Below, piece by piece: positions 1 to 9,152 of a stretch of 64,000 bases of DNA (its first letter is position 1; every line of letters begins with the position of its first letter). The DNA comes from Sphingomonas sp. (GTDB lineage: Bacteria; Pseudomonadota; Alphaproteobacteria; Sphingomonadales; Sphingomonadaceae). The notes under the pieces were generated by a model that was given only the letters and a program-made list of their open reading frames with translations, was not told the DNA's origin and did not search any database. The stretch lies in contig NZ_JAFKMA010000004.1 of the NCBI RefSeq assembly GCF_017304635.1, positions 307,105 to 371,104 of the forward strand, in the 5' to 3' direction. A program made the position numbers and the translations under genes.

Positions 1-2
1 CG

Positions 3-1106
3 GATCTCGGCCAGGGCGAGGAGCTGGAGCCGGCGCGCAGGAAGGCGCTGGATGCCGGGGTCAAGCCCGAGCATATCTTCATCGACGATCTGCGTGAGGA
101 ATTCGTCGCCGACTACGTCTTCCCGATGATGCGGGGGAACGCGCTGTACGAGGGGCTGTACCTGCTCGGCACCTCGATCGCGCGGCCGCTGATCGCCAAG
201 CGCCAGATCGAGATCGCGCGTCAGGTCGGCGCCGACGCGGTCAGCCACGGTGCGACCGGCAAGGGCAACGACCAGGTCCGGTTCGAGCTCGGCTATTACG
301 CGCTGGCGCCCGATATCAAGGTGATCGCGCCGTGGCGCGAATGGGACCTGACCAGCCGTTCCAAGCTGATCGAGTTCGCGGAACAGCACCAGATCCAAGT
401 GGCAAAGGACAAGCGCGGCGAAGCGCCGTTCTCGACCGACGCCAACCTTCTCCACACCTCGTCCGAGGGCAAGGTGCTCGAGGATCCGTGGGAGGAAGTG
501 CCCGACTACGTCTATTCGCGCACCGACAATCCCGAGGACGCGCCGGACGAGCCCGAATTCATCACGATCGATTTCGAGTGTGGCGACGGCGTCGCGGTCA
601 ACGGCGTGGCGCTGAGCCCGGCGGCGTTGCTGACCAAGCTCAACGAACTCGGCAAGAGGCACGGCATCGGCCGGCTCGACCTGGTCGAGAACCGCTTCGT
701 CGGCATGAAGTCGCGCGGCATGTACGAGACGCCGGGCGGCACGATCTATCACCTCGCGCATCGCGGGATCGAGCAACTGACGCTCGACCGCGGCGCCGCG
801 CATCTGAAGGACGAACTGGCGCCGCGTTATGCCGAGCTGATCTACAACGGCTTCTGGTTCTCGCCCGAGCGCGAGATGCTGCAGGCGGCGATCGACTACA
901 GCCAGGAAAAGGTCGCCGGCACCGTCCGGCTCAAGCTCTACAAGGGCGGCGTCTATATCGTCGGGCGCAAGTCGCCGAATTCGCTCTACAGCGAGAAAGT
1001 GGTGACGTTCGAGGACGACCAGGGCGCCTACGACCAGCGCGACGCCGCGGGCTTCATCAAGCTCAACGCGTTGCGGTTGCGCCTGCTGGGCCGTCGCGAT
1101 CGGTGA
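3..1106 (+). CDS. argG: Argininosuccinate synthase, 5'-truncated by the window edge
   Basis: Condenses citrulline and aspartate with ATP to argininosuccinate in arginine biosynthesis; cytosolic homotetramer. The reading frame is open from base 3, and an internal ATG at 126 is not the start: residues upstream ([12 protein letters not shown]) are typical ArgG sequence. The visible 367 codons include the conserved stretch [15 protein letters not shown] near base 260 and the C-terminal region with MYETPGG and [13 protein letters not shown]. About 30-40 N-terminal residues, including the ATP pyrophosphatase P-loop, lie outside the window. Ends 50 bp from a convergent glycosyltransferase gene. Identification is secure from conserved sequence. 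Confidence 0.96.
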   Translation, partial: DLGQGEELEPARRKALDAGVKPEHIFIDDLREEFVADYVFPMMRGNALYEGLYLLGTSIARPLIAKRQIEIARQVGADAVSHGATGKGNDQVRFELGYYALAPDIKVIAPWREWDLTSRSKLIEFAEQHQIQVAKDKRGEAPFSTDANLLHTSSEGKVLEDPWEEVPDYVYSRTDNPEDAPDEPEFITIDFECGDGVAVNGVALSPAALLTKLNELGKRHGIGRLDLVENRFVGMKSRGMYETPGGTIYHLAHRGIEQLTLDRGAAHLKDELAPRYAELIYNGFWFSPEREMLQAAIDYSQEKVAGTVRLKLYKGGVYIVGRKSPNSLYSEKVVTFEDDQGAYDQRDAAGFIKLNALRLRLLGRRDR

Positions 1107-1156
1107 ACTATTTTGAGGCGATACCGTAGGACGCTTCTCGGCGTGTCCTCAAATAC

Positions 1157-2374
1157 TCAGCGCCGTGGCTGATCGAGCAGGCCGATGAAGAAGGCGGTCA
1201 CCGCCATCTGCACGCCCAGGCACGCGAACACCATCGACGGAATCGTCAGCCGCATCAGCGCGGCGGGATCGAGCGCGCCGAAGCCTTTCGTCGCCCAGAT
1301 CGCGGTCGCGCTCACCGCGCCGCCGATCCCGACCGCGAGCATGCCACCGCCGAGCAGGCAGGCACGCTCGACCGAGAACCAGTTGCGCACGCGGCGCATG
1401 ACGCCGCTTTCGGGCCACATCCCGGCGATCGTGCCGTAGCGGCGGGCCATCACGCTCAGCCCGATCAACTGCGCCCCGATCAGCACCGCCATCGCGGCGA
1501 AGATCATCGTGTGCACGCCTAACTCGACCTCGCCGACGTGCAGGTCGCCCGGCATCAGTGCGACCAACCCAGCCGCCCCGCTCAAGCCCAACGTGACGCC
1601 GGGGTAAAGAAACAGGAACTTCGGCGCGTAGATCAGCAGGAAGCGCAGATGCCGCCAGCCGTCGCGCCATGTGCGCAAGTGCGGCGGCCGGCTGCGCCCG
1701 TCGGGCTGGAGCGTGGTCGGTACCTCGCGAATGTCGAGCTTCTCGATCGCCGCCTTGACGACCATCTCGCTCGCGAACTCCATCCCCGGCGTCGCCAGGC
1801 CGAGCGCGCGGATGCTGTCGCGATTGAACGCGCGCAAGCCGCAATGGAAATCGCCGACCGGAATGTCGAAAAAGGTGCGGCCGAGAAAACTCAGCACCGG
1901 ATTGCCGAGATACCGATGCAGCGGCGGCATCGCGCCATCGGCGATCCCGCCGCGGAAGCGGTTGCCCATGACGAGGTCGGCGCCATCGCGCAGCGTCTCG
2001 ACGAACGGCATCAGCGCGGTGAAATCGTAGCTGTCGTCGGCATCGCCCATGACGACGTACCGGCCCTTTGCCGCCGCGATCCCCCCGATCAGTGCCGCGC
2101 CGTAACCGCGTTCGCTGACCGGCACGAGCCGTGCGCCCATCGCATTCGCAATCTGTTGCGACCCATCGGTAGAGCCATTGTCGGCGACCAGCACTTCGCC
2201 GGCGACGTCGTGCTCGCGCAGGAAAGTCTGGGCCTTCTTGATGCACACCGCCAGCGTCTCCGCCTCGTTGAGGCAAGGCATGACGATCGACAGCTCGATC
2301 GTTGGTTCGGCGGTCGGCGCCGTCGACCGGTGTTTCGGCGTCGGATAGGATTTCAACAGCGATGCTGCGGACAT
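1157..2374 (-). CDS. GT2-family polyprenol-phosphate glycosyltransferase (DPM1/GtrB-like) with C-terminal membrane segments
   Basis: Predicted to transfer a sugar from a nucleotide donor to a polyprenyl phosphate on the cytoplasmic face of the inner membrane. The N-terminal GT-A domain shows LSIVMPCLNEAETL (about residues 28-41), VADNGSTDGS and the metal-binding GDADDSYDF. The last 150 residues hold several hydrophobic stretches (for example FLFLYPGVTLGLSGAAGLVAL). I chose the start at 2374 because AAGGGGG lies just upstream; an in-frame ATG at 2395 lacks such a site. 405 aa. It diverges from a methyltransferase and a GT-C-like gene, suggesting a lipid-linked glycosylation group (inference). 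The sugar is unknown. Confidence 0.85.
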   Translation of the reverse strand: MSAASLLKSYPTPKHRSTAPTAEPTIELSIVMPCLNEAETLAVCIKKAQTFLREHDVAGEVLVADNGSTDGSQQIANAMGARLVPVSERGYGAALIGGIAAAKGRYVVMGDADDSYDFTALMPFVETLRDGADLVMGNRFRGGIADGAMPPLHRYLGNPVLSFLGRTFFDIPVGDFHCGLRAFNRDSIRALGLATPGMEFASEMVVKAAIEKLDIREVPTTLQPDGRSRPPHLRTWRDGWRHLRFLLIYAPKFLFLYPGVTLGLSGAAGLVALMPGDLHVGEVELGVHTMIFAAMAVLIGAQLIGLSVMARRYGTIAGMWPESGVMRRVRNWFSVERACLLGGGMLAVGIGGAVSATAIWATKGFGALDPAALMRLTIPSMVFACLGVQMAVTAFFIGLLDQPRR

Positions 2375-2421
2375 GGATTCCCCCTTCGGACGCATTCCTG
2401 TGCCGTATCGATGGGAAAATT

Positions 2422-2486
2422 TTGGTTAACGCTCGCCGGCGCGATCGATCAGGCCGGTACATCCCCTTCAACCCGGTATTAACCAA
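2422..2486. promoter_or_regulatory. Inverted repeat TTGGTTAA ... TTAACCAA in divergent promoter region
   Basis: TTGGTTAA at 2422-2429 and its exact reverse complement TTAACCAA at 2479-2486 are separated by 49 bp in the 158-bp gap between the divergent glycosyltransferase and methyltransferase. TTAACC-type half sites resemble those of the alphaproteobacterial regulator CtrA, but the usual TTAA-N7-TTAA pair is absent. A regulatory role is inference. Confidence 0.35.
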
Positions 2487-2532
2487 TCCCGGTCATCTTC
2501 GTTCGGGAGTTTCGACAACGAAGGGGATCACT

Positions 2533-3123
2533 ATGCTCGCGTCGGTTCATGGAAAGCTGGTATTCGATCGGCGCGTGCGATGCCTGGCGACCGCGATTGC
2601 CGAACGACTGCCGCAAGGTGCGCGCGTGCTGGACGTCGGTTGCGGCAGCGGCGATCTCGCGCAATTGGTCATGCTGCAGCGACCGGACGTCCGGATCGAG
2701 GGGATCGACGTGCTCGTCCGCCCGAATACCGCCATCCCCGTTACCGAATATGACGGATCGCACATCCCGTTCGAGGACAATGCGTTCGACGCGGCAATGG
2801 TGGTCGACGTGCTGCATCACACCGACGACCCTGCGCTGGTCCTGGCCGAGATCGCACGCGTCGCGCCGATGGTCGTCATCAAGGACCATCTGCGCGACGG
2901 CATTGCCGCCGGCCCGACGCTGCGGTTCATGGATTGGGTAGGCAATGCCGCGCATGGCGTGCGCCTGCCCTATAATTATCTTTCGCATCGCGAGTGGAAG
3001 GCGATCTGGCAGCGATTGCGGCTAGGGGCGAGCGAGTTCACGACTCGGCTGCCGCTGTACCCGCGGCCGTTCTCGTGGTTGTTCGGGCGCCGCCTGCATT
3101 TTGTGGCGATTCTGTCGCGCTGA
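2533..3123 (+). CDS. Class I SAM-dependent methyltransferase
   Basis: 196-aa protein with the Rossmann methyltransferase motif VLDVGCGSGDLAQLV (residues about 33-47), an acidic motif after beta-2 (IEGIDVLVRP), and FDAAMVVDVLHHTDDP as motif IV. This matches the Methyltransf_11-like fold of small-molecule or lipid/sugar methylases. The start at 2533 is set by AAGGGGATCACT directly upstream; the frame is open further 5' but without a good ribosome site. It lies 19 bp before a GT-C-like membrane protein and diverges from a polyprenol-phosphate glycosyltransferase, so it may modify a glycan or lipid carrier (inference). The substrate cannot be read from sequence. Confidence 0.85.
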   Translation: MLASVHGKLVFDRRVRCLATAIAERLPQGARVLDVGCGSGDLAQLVMLQRPDVRIEGIDVLVRPNTAIPVTEYDGSHIPFEDNAFDAAMVVDVLHHTDDPALVLAEIARVAPMVVIKDHLRDGIAAGPTLRFMDWVGNAAHGVRLPYNYLSHREWKAIWQRLRLGASEFTTRLPLYPRPFSWLFGRRLHFVAILSR

Positions 3124-3142
3124 CCAGCCCTCGGTGAGTATA

Positions 3143-4924
3143 ATGCAACCGATCGAGGCGGCGGCCCGGATTCGCCGCGACCGCCGACTCGACCTTGCCG
3201 TCGCGATCGCGCTGGCCGTGATCCTGACACTCGGCTGGGCGATCCACGATTGGTGGCAACTCAGCCGGATGCTGCTGCCTGATCCGGACGACGTGATGCG
3301 GTTGGCGCAGGTGCGCGACTGGCTGGGCGGGCAGGGGATCAACGACTGGACGCAGCATCGTATGGCGCCGCCGCTCGGCGCGCCGATGCATTGGTCGCGC
3401 GTCAACGATATCGGCATTGCGGCGCTGATCCTGGCGGCAACGCCGATCGTGGGGCGGCACGGTGCCGAATTGTTCGCGGTGCTGACGTATCCGGCATTGC
3501 TGTTCGCCGCCGCTCTCTATCTGTCGGCGCGGATCGCTCGGCGGCTGTGGGGGCCATCGGCCGGTCCGGTCGCGATCGTGCTGATGGCGCTCGCGTATCC
3601 GGGGACGACCGTCTTCATCCCGGGGCGGATCGATCATCACGCGTTGCAGGTCGTCCTCGTCCAGCTGTTCGTTCTGTTGCAAATGCGCAAGCCGACCTGG
3701 GGCAACGGCATGGCGGCGGGCGCCGTGACGGCGGTCAGTCTGGTCGTGGGGCTGGAAACCGCGTTGCAGATCGCCGTGCTGATCGGCGCGATGGCATTGG
3801 CTTGGATCGTTTTCGGCGTTCGCGAACGGGCGCGGCTCGGCGGATTTGCCGTCGGGCTCGGCGCGACGACTCTCGCGTTTCTGATTTTCTTGCGGCCGGA
3901 CTTCTGGTCGCCGAATTATTGCGATGCATTCACTCCCGCGTCGTCGACCGGGACGTTGATCGGCGCGGCTGCGCTTGGCGCGCTGGCGCTCGCGACGCCA
4001 CGACTGACCAACTGGCGATGGCGCGCCGGCAGCGGGTTGGCGCTGGGCGCGCTGACCGTCGTTGCCACCGTGATCGCCTTCCCCGCTTGCGTGAACGGGC
4101 CCTACGGCGTGATGGACCCGTTCCTTCGCGCCAATTTCCTGCCGTTCATCGACGAGGCCAACGGATTGTTCCGCCAAATCGAGGTGACGCGTATCCTGGC
4201 GATCGGCGGGCTCATGACCGTCGGCGCGATGGCGGCGATATGGATGCTGTATCGTGCACCCCGCCAATGGGGTGTGACATTGCCGGTTGCCGCGGTCGTG
4301 CTGGTATCGGCGGGACTGATGCTGTTTCAGGTGCGCAGCGCCTATATCGGAGCACCGTTGGCAGCGCCGATACTGGCGGGGGTCGTACTCGCGGCGCGAC
4401 GGCGGACGCGCTGGCAGACGCCGGCGGTGATCGCCGCCTGGCTGGCCTGCGCCGGCATGTCCTATTCCGAGTTACCGCGGCGGATTGTGCACGTCGCGGC
4501 GCCGAGTTCCAGTGCTGCGTCGGCCGATGCGTTGCCAACGACACGCGTGAAATGCAGCGCGGGCGATAGTTGGGCACAGGTCGACCGCTATCCGGCCGGC
4601 GTCATCATGGCCGGCACCAGCGTCGCGGCATACGTGATCGGCGACACCCGCCATTCGACGGTCGGCGCCGGATACCATCGCAGCAACCAGGGCAACATGG
4701 CGATGTATCGCTTCTTCCTGTCGCCCCCGAATCAGTCGATAGCGATCGCTCGGGCGTGGAAGGTGAATTACGTGTTGTGGTGCCCGAACGATTTCGACGA
4801 ACTGCATGTCGGCCGCGCCTATCCCGACAGCCTTGCCGCAGCGTTGCGGGCAAACCGCCCGCCCGATTGGCTCGTCCCCGTGCCGCTCCGCGATACCCCG
4901 ATGAGGTTCTATCGCGTTCGCTGA
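3143..4924 (+). CDS. Polytopic membrane glycosyltransferase of GT-C type (STT3/AglB-like)
   Basis: 593 aa with about 10-12 hydrophobic segments. An acidic motif in the first external loop (LLPDPDDVMRL, D47/D49/D50) and the later motif IPGRIDHHALQ (D164-H166) resemble the catalytic acidic loops of GT-C enzymes such as STT3/AglB oligosaccharyltransferases, which use polyprenyl-linked donors and act on the periplasmic side. The C-terminal soluble part contains GTSVAAYVIGDTRHSTVGAGYHRS. The start at 3143 follows GGTGAG; an upstream in-frame start at 3101 would overlap the methyltransferase. It probably uses the donor made by the divergent GT2 protein (inference). Acceptor unknown. Confidence 0.65.
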   Translation: MQPIEAAARIRRDRRLDLAVAIALAVILTLGWAIHDWWQLSRMLLPDPDDVMRLAQVRDWLGGQGINDWTQHRMAPPLGAPMHWSRVNDIGIAALILAATPIVGRHGAELFAVLTYPALLFAAALYLSARIARRLWGPSAGPVAIVLMALAYPGTTVFIPGRIDHHALQVVLVQLFVLLQMRKPTWGNGMAAGAVTAVSLVVGLETALQIAVLIGAMALAWIVFGVRERARLGGFAVGLGATTLAFLIFLRPDFWSPNYCDAFTPASSTGTLIGAAALGALALATPRLTNWRWRAGSGLALGALTVVATVIAFPACVNGPYGVMDPFLRANFLPFIDEANGLFRQIEVTRILAIGGLMTVGAMAAIWMLYRAPRQWGVTLPVAAVVLVSAGLMLFQVRSAYIGAPLAAPILAGVVLAARRRTRWQTPAVIAAWLACAGMSYSELPRRIVHVAAPSSSAASADALPTTRVKCSAGDSWAQVDRYPAGVIMAGTSVAAYVIGDTRHSTVGAGYHRSNQGNMAMYRFFLSPPNQSIAIARAWKVNYVLWCPNDFDELHVGRAYPDSLAAALRANRPPDWLVPVPLRDTPMRFYRVR

Positions 4925-4969
4925 TTGGTCGCTTGCGGCGGCCACGTCTCGCCGCCTACAAGCGCGGCG

Positions 4970-6709
4970 ATGACCGGCGGCGGCACAGTGCGATGGTGGC
5001 AGACGCGGCGTTTCGTCGTGGCGATGGCGTTGTTGGCGATGGTGCCGCTGTTGTGGCCGGCGATCCCGCCGCTCGTCGACCTGCCGGGGCATATGGGACG
5101 TTACCGCGTCCAGCTCGATCTGCACCGCTACGGCTGGCTGGGCGACTGGTACAATTTCCAGTGGGCGTTGATCGGCAATCTCGGCGTCGACCTGCTGGTC
5201 GAGATCTTCGGGCCGCTGTTGGGACTCGAACTGACCGTCAAGCTGGTGGTGTTGGCGATCCCGCCGCTGATCGTCGTCGGGCTGTTGTGGATCGCGCGCG
5301 AGGTGCATGGGCGGATTCCGGCCACCGCGCTGTTCGCGCTGCCGATCGCCTATTGCTTCCCGTTCCAGTTCGGTTTCGTCAATTTCGAACTGTCGATGGC
5401 GCTCGCGCTGCCGGCGTTCGCCTGGTGGCTGCGGCTGGCGCGGCAGGGACGGATGCGGTTCCGCGCTGCCATGTTCGTGCCGTTGTCGTGCGCGCTGTGG
5501 GTCTGCCACACGTTCGGCTGGGGCGTGCTCGGCGTGCTGGCCTTTTCCGCCGAGATGGTCCGCGAGCATGACCGCATCAAGCGCGACGAGTTGGGCGAGG
5601 AAGCGGCGGCGCAGCAGTTCGGCCCCATCAGCAGGGATGGCGCCCGACGCTGGGCGCTGGCATGGTTCCGCGGCGGGTTGCACTGCCTGCCGCTGATCCT
5701 GCCGCTGTTCCTGATGGTCGCATGGCGAAGCGGCGATCACGTTACCGGACAGACCGGCGACTGGTTCAACTGGCGCGCGAAGATCACGTGGCTGACGATG
5801 ATGCTGCGCGATCGCTGGATGGCGTTCGACATCGCGTCGGTCGCGGTGATGGCGCTGGTGCTGTACAAGGCATTCCGCGACCCGGCGATCGAATATTCGC
5901 GCAATCTCGGCCTGTCGGCGCTGTTCCTGCTGGCGGTGTTCGTGTTCCTGCCGCGGATCGTGTTCGGGTCGGCCTATGCCGACATGCGGCTGGCGCCGTT
6001 CATGCTGGCGATCGCGATCATCGCGATCCGGCCGCGCGCCGGGTTCGCCGCGCTCGACGCGCTGGCGGCGCGGCATCCGGGGCTCGATGCCGACCAGCTC
6101 CGCGACCTCGCGCAGGCGCGGCGGCGGCGGACGATGGCACAGCTCGCCGTGCTGGGACTGGTGTTCGTCGTGGTGCGCACGGCGGCGACCACGGTCAGCT
6201 TCCTGCAATTCGCTCAGGTCTATGATCGCCAGTTGAAGGCGCTCGACCAGGTGCCGGTCGGCGCGCGGCTGGTCAGCTTCGTCGGGCACGACTGCAACGT
6301 CGACTGGAAGATGAGCCGGCTCGAGCATTTCCCCGCGCTCGCGCTGGAGCGCCGGCTGGCCTACACCAACGACCAATGGTCGATGCCTGGCGCGCAGTTA
6401 CTGACGACGCGCTATTATGCCGCCGCGCGCTTCTCGCACGATCCGTCGCAGATCGTCACCGAATCGCAGTGCGCGCGCGAATGGTGGCGGCCGATCGACC
6501 GCAGCCTCGCGTTGTTTCCGCGCGCGGCGTTCGATTACGTCTGGCTGATCCAGCCGCCGCCTTACCATATCCGCTATGCGTCCGACCTGACCCCGGTGTG
6601 GCAGGACGGCACCAGCATGCTGTTCAAGGTGACGCATATCGAGGTCGTGCCGGAAAGCCGGCGGAGCGACTTCCCGATCCCGCCGCGAGCGACCGTCCCG
6701 CTCTACTGA
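4970..6709 (+). CDS. Polytopic membrane protein, glycosyltransferase-like, unknown function
   Basis: 579 aa with roughly ten membrane segments, an external motif IPPLVDLPGHMGRYRVQLDL after the first helix, and a C-terminal soluble domain. A first-loop aspartate after helix 1 followed by basic residues is consistent with GT-C proteins, but I recognise no named family. It follows the STT3-like gene by 45 bp and is probably co-transcribed. The start is uncertain: ATG at 4970 is chosen, while an in-frame TTG at 4925 abuts the previous stop. Its end overlaps the convergent acyltransferase gene by 7 bp. Confidence 0.55.
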   Translation: MTGGGTVRWWQTRRFVVAMALLAMVPLLWPAIPPLVDLPGHMGRYRVQLDLHRYGWLGDWYNFQWALIGNLGVDLLVEIFGPLLGLELTVKLVVLAIPPLIVVGLLWIAREVHGRIPATALFALPIAYCFPFQFGFVNFELSMALALPAFAWWLRLARQGRMRFRAAMFVPLSCALWVCHTFGWGVLGVLAFSAEMVREHDRIKRDELGEEAAAQQFGPISRDGARRWALAWFRGGLHCLPLILPLFLMVAWRSGDHVTGQTGDWFNWRAKITWLTMMLRDRWMAFDIASVAVMALVLYKAFRDPAIEYSRNLGLSALFLLAVFVFLPRIVFGSAYADMRLAPFMLAIAIIAIRPRAGFAALDALAARHPGLDADQLRDLAQARRRRTMAQLAVLGLVFVVVRTAATTVSFLQFAQVYDRQLKALDQVPVGARLVSFVGHDCNVDWKMSRLEHFPALALERRLAYTNDQWSMPGAQLLTTRYYAAARFSHDPSQIVTESQCAREWWRPIDRSLALFPRAAFDYVWLIQPPPYHIRYASDLTPVWQDGTSMLFKVTHIEVVPESRRSDFPIPPRATVPLY

Positions 6710-7842
6710 CCGCGTTTGAACGGGGTAAAGTTCGCGAGATGGTCGCGGTCGTCCGCCACGCCGTCCCGTTCCCGTTCGAGGAAATCGGCGATCGCGCGGC
6801 GGAAATTGCGGTCGGGAACGTAGTGCGCCGACCAGGTCGGGACGGGGACGTAGCCGCGCGCGAGCTTGTGCTCGCCCTGCGCACCTGCCTCGACCGTGGT
6901 CAGGCCGCGCGCGATGGCGGCATCGATCGCCTGGTAATAGCACAGTTCGAAATGCAGGAACGGCACGTCCTCGGTCGCGCCCCAGTAGCGGCCGTAGAGC
7001 GTGTCGGCGCCGATCAGGTTGAGCGCCCCGGCGATCGGCCGCCCGTCGCGTTCGGCCAGGATCAGCAGCGTGCGGTCCGCCATCCGCTCGCCGAGCAGCG
7101 AGAAGAAGGCGCGGGTGAGATAGGGATGGCCCCATTTGCGGCTGCCCGTGTCCTGGTAGAATCCCCAGAACGCGTCCCACTGTGCCTCGGTCAGGTCGCG
7201 ACCGGTCAGGTGGCGGACCGTCAGGCCCTCGACCGCTTTCGCCCGCTCGTGGCGGATCGACTTGCGCTTGCGGCTCGACAGTGCGCTCAGGAAGTCCTCG
7301 AAGCTGCGATAGCCGTGGTTGCGCCAGTGGAACTGCGTACCGGTGCGGATCAACCAGCCTGCCGCTTCGAACAGCGGCAGTTGGTCGGGCGCGACGAAGG
7401 TAGCGTGCGCCGAGGATAGTTGGTTCTGGTCGGTGACGGCCTCGATCGCCGCGATCAGCGCGGAGGCTTGCGCCGGATCGCGCAACAACAATCGCGGGCC
7501 CGGCACCGGGGTAAACGGTGCCGCGATCTGAAGCTTGGGATAATAACGCCCGCCCGCCCGCTCCCACGCATCGGCCCAGGCATGGTCGAAGACATATTCG
7601 CCCTGGCTGTGGCTCTTGCCATAGGCCGGCACGATCGCCGCCGGCGCGCCGTCCGCTCCGTCGACGATGATCGGCAGCGGTTGCCAGCCCGAGCCCGGTC
7701 CGACGCTCCCCGATTGTTCGAGGATCGACAGGAAGTCGTGGCCGATGAACGGATTGGCGGTCCCGGCGCAGGCATCCCATTGCGCCGCCGGAATGCCGGA
7801 CACGCCATTGGCGATGCGCGCGGTGACGGAGGCACGGCTCAT
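6703..7842 (-). CDS. FemAB-like / GNAT-fold acyltransferase (DUF482 family)
   Basis: 379 aa. Matches the PF04339 (DUF482, FemAB-like) family by the pattern PAAQWDACAG...NPFIGHDFLSILEQSGS at the N-terminus, PYGKSHSQGEYVFDHAWADA-like segment, the central SSRKRKSIRHERAKA and the C-terminal EAGAQGEHKLARGYVPVPT. Members are annotated as peptidoglycan-related or GNAT acyltransferases, but the reaction is not established. It lies downstream of the DUF3572-HAD-RidA group on the same strand after a 201-bp gap filled with REP-like palindromes, so co-transcription is possible. Ends overlapping the convergent membrane gene. Confidence 0.85.
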   Translation of the reverse strand: MSRASVTARIANGVSGIPAAQWDACAGTANPFIGHDFLSILEQSGSVGPGSGWQPLPIIVDGADGAPAAIVPAYGKSHSQGEYVFDHAWADAWERAGGRYYPKLQIAAPFTPVPGPRLLLRDPAQASALIAAIEAVTDQNQLSSAHATFVAPDQLPLFEAAGWLIRTGTQFHWRNHGYRSFEDFLSALSSRKRKSIRHERAKAVEGLTVRHLTGRDLTEAQWDAFWGFYQDTGSRKWGHPYLTRAFFSLLGERMADRTLLILAERDGRPIAGALNLIGADTLYGRYWGATEDVPFLHFELCYYQAIDAAIARGLTTVEAGAQGEHKLARGYVPVPTWSAHYVPDRNFRRAIADFLERERDGVADDRDHLANFTPFKRGQ

Positions 7843-7860
7843 CCGCCGCGCCTTTTCGTC

Positions 7861-7947
7861 ACCCCGGCCTCGTGCCGGGGTTCATCGTGCCGCCGATCCT
7901 GCATGCGTCGGATATGCGGATGGGCAGATGCCGGGACAAGTCCGGCA
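7861..7947. repeat. Pair of REP-like palindromes in the RidA/FemAB gap
   Basis: ACCCCGGC (7861-7868) pairs with GCCGGGGT (7874-7881) around loop CTCGT. TGCCGG (7929-7934) pairs with CCGGCA (7942-7947). The gap 7843-8043 otherwise holds no gene. The first palindrome belongs to the same GTCCCGG/CCCCGG class as the pair at 19380-19452. Confidence 0.6.
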
Positions 7948-8043
7948 TTGTGGAAAGTGAGGGCGCCGCGGCCAAGCCGCGTCGTCGATTGCGGGCTTCG
8001 CCAGCGCCGGTCGCGCGGCATGCTTGGCGCGATCTAGCCCGCG

Positions 8044-8517
8044 CTAGATCGTGGCGTGAAGCTTGACTACCGCGTCCACCTCGACCGCCGCGCCACGCGG
8101 CAGGGCGGCGACGCCGACTGCGCTGCGGGCATGCTTGCCGGCATCGCCGAACAGCGCTTCCATCAGGTTCGACGCGCCGTTCGCGACTTCCGGCTGGTCG
8201 GTGAAGTCGGGCGCCGAATTGACGAACACGCCCAGCTTGACGATGCGCTCGACCCGGCTGAGGTCGCCGCCCAGCGCCGCCTTGATCTGCGCGACCAGCA
8301 TCAGCCCACACAATTCGGCGGCTTCCTGACCCGCGACCTTGTCGACACCGTCGCCCAATTTGCCGGTCACGACCTTGCCGTCCTTGAACGGCAGCTGCCC
8401 GGAAATGTGCAGCAGGCCGCCGGCATCGACGGTAGGCACGTAGGAAGCGACCGGCGCGGCGGCGGCGGGCAGGCTCAGCCCCATTTCCTCCAGCTTGCGG
8501 TCGATACGGTCGGTCAT
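8044..8517 (-). CDS. RidA family (YjgF/YER057c/UK114) reactive-intermediate deaminase-like protein
   Basis: 157 aa. RidA proteins hydrolyse reactive enamine/imine intermediates of PLP enzymes to ketoacids and ammonia; cytosolic trimers. Signature blocks are GLLHISGQLPFKDGKVVTGKLG, AAELCGLMLVAQIKAALGG, and RSAVGVAALPRGAAVEVDAVV at the C-terminus, which fit the RidA fold. The ATG overlaps the stop of the HAD gene by four bases (ATGA), indicating translational coupling in a DUF3572-HAD-RidA operon. It belongs to the longer sphingomonad-type subgroup (about 155 aa) rather than the 128-aa archetype. Confidence 0.9.
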   Translation of the reverse strand: MTDRIDRKLEEMGLSLPAAAAPVASYVPTVDAGGLLHISGQLPFKDGKVVTGKLGDGVDKVAGQEAAELCGLMLVAQIKAALGGDLSRVERIVKLGVFVNSAPDFTDQPEVANGASNLMEALFGDAGKHARSAVGVAALPRGAAVEVDAVVKLHATI

Positions 8518-9152
8518 GCGGTTATTCCCTCTGTGTTGGCTGGCAGATTGTCGGCGAAACGCTGGACGATCCAGTTGCGGGCCCCCTCCCACTCGTCGAT
8601 CCTGGCGTGCGCGAACGGCGCGGGCGGCACGTTGGGCGCCATGGCCGGTTCGGCGACGAGGTGCAGCCGGTGCACCGTGGGGGCGTGATTGGCAACCGAT
8701 TCGTGGTGGCCGGGCAGGTCGTCGACGAACACCGTGACCGGATTGCCATATTCGGCGACGAGCGCGGCGACCGGACCGCCCTTGCCGCCGCGATTCGTCT
8801 CGACCCGGTGGTTGATGCCGTGCGTGGCGAGCTGCGCGATGCGATGATCGCGGCAATGGTCGCCCAGGTTGGTCAGGATGACGATGTCGGCGCGTTCGGC
8901 GATCGTCGCCAGCGCCTCGGCCGCGCCGGGCACCAGCGTCTGGCGCTCCATCTCCGCCGGGAAGAATTCGTCGAGCATGCCCCAGATACGTTCGTGCTCG
9001 ACCGGGCTGCCGTCGGCGTGCGTCATCGCGACGAAGCTGCCGCTTTCGTGCGCAAAGGCGATGTCGTGGCGCTCGCGCAGCCATGTGCCGAAATGCCGCA
9101 CCATGTGGAGCAGGACTTCGTCGCAGTCGCAGATGAGCAGCGGCCGCGTCAT
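8514..9152 (-). CDS. HAD-superfamily hydrolase
   Basis: 212 aa. HAD motif I is LLICDCDEVLLHM (D9 nucleophile, D11 acid/base), motif II is VILTNLGDH (T-N), and motif IV is PVTVFVDDLPGHHESV (acidic DD). These support a phosphatase or phosphoglycolate-phosphatase-like enzyme; substrate unknown. The cap insertion between motifs I and II is about 75 residues. The ATG overlaps the stop of the DUF3572 gene by ATGA and its own stop overlaps the RidA start the same way, so the three form a tightly coupled operon. Confidence 0.88.
   Translation of the reverse strand: MTRPLLICDCDEVLLHMVRHFGTWLRERHDIAFAHESGSFVAMTHADGSPVEHERIWGMLDEFFPAEMERQTLVPGAAEALATIAERADIVILTNLGDHCRDHRIAQLATHGINHRVETNRGGKGGPVAALVAEYGNPVTVFVDDLPGHHESVANHAPTVHRLHLVAEPAMAPNVPPAPFAHARIDEWEGARNWIVQRFADNLPANTEGITA

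Noticed and set aside
1107-1156. Possible terminator between argG and the glycosyltransferase
   Set aside because: Only an imperfect stem (GGACGC...GCGTGTCC) without a T-run; support too weak to list.
4472-6376. 634-codon minus-strand ORF
   Set aside because: Shadow of the two plus-strand membrane protein genes, with low-complexity His/Arg/Gln composition and no domain.
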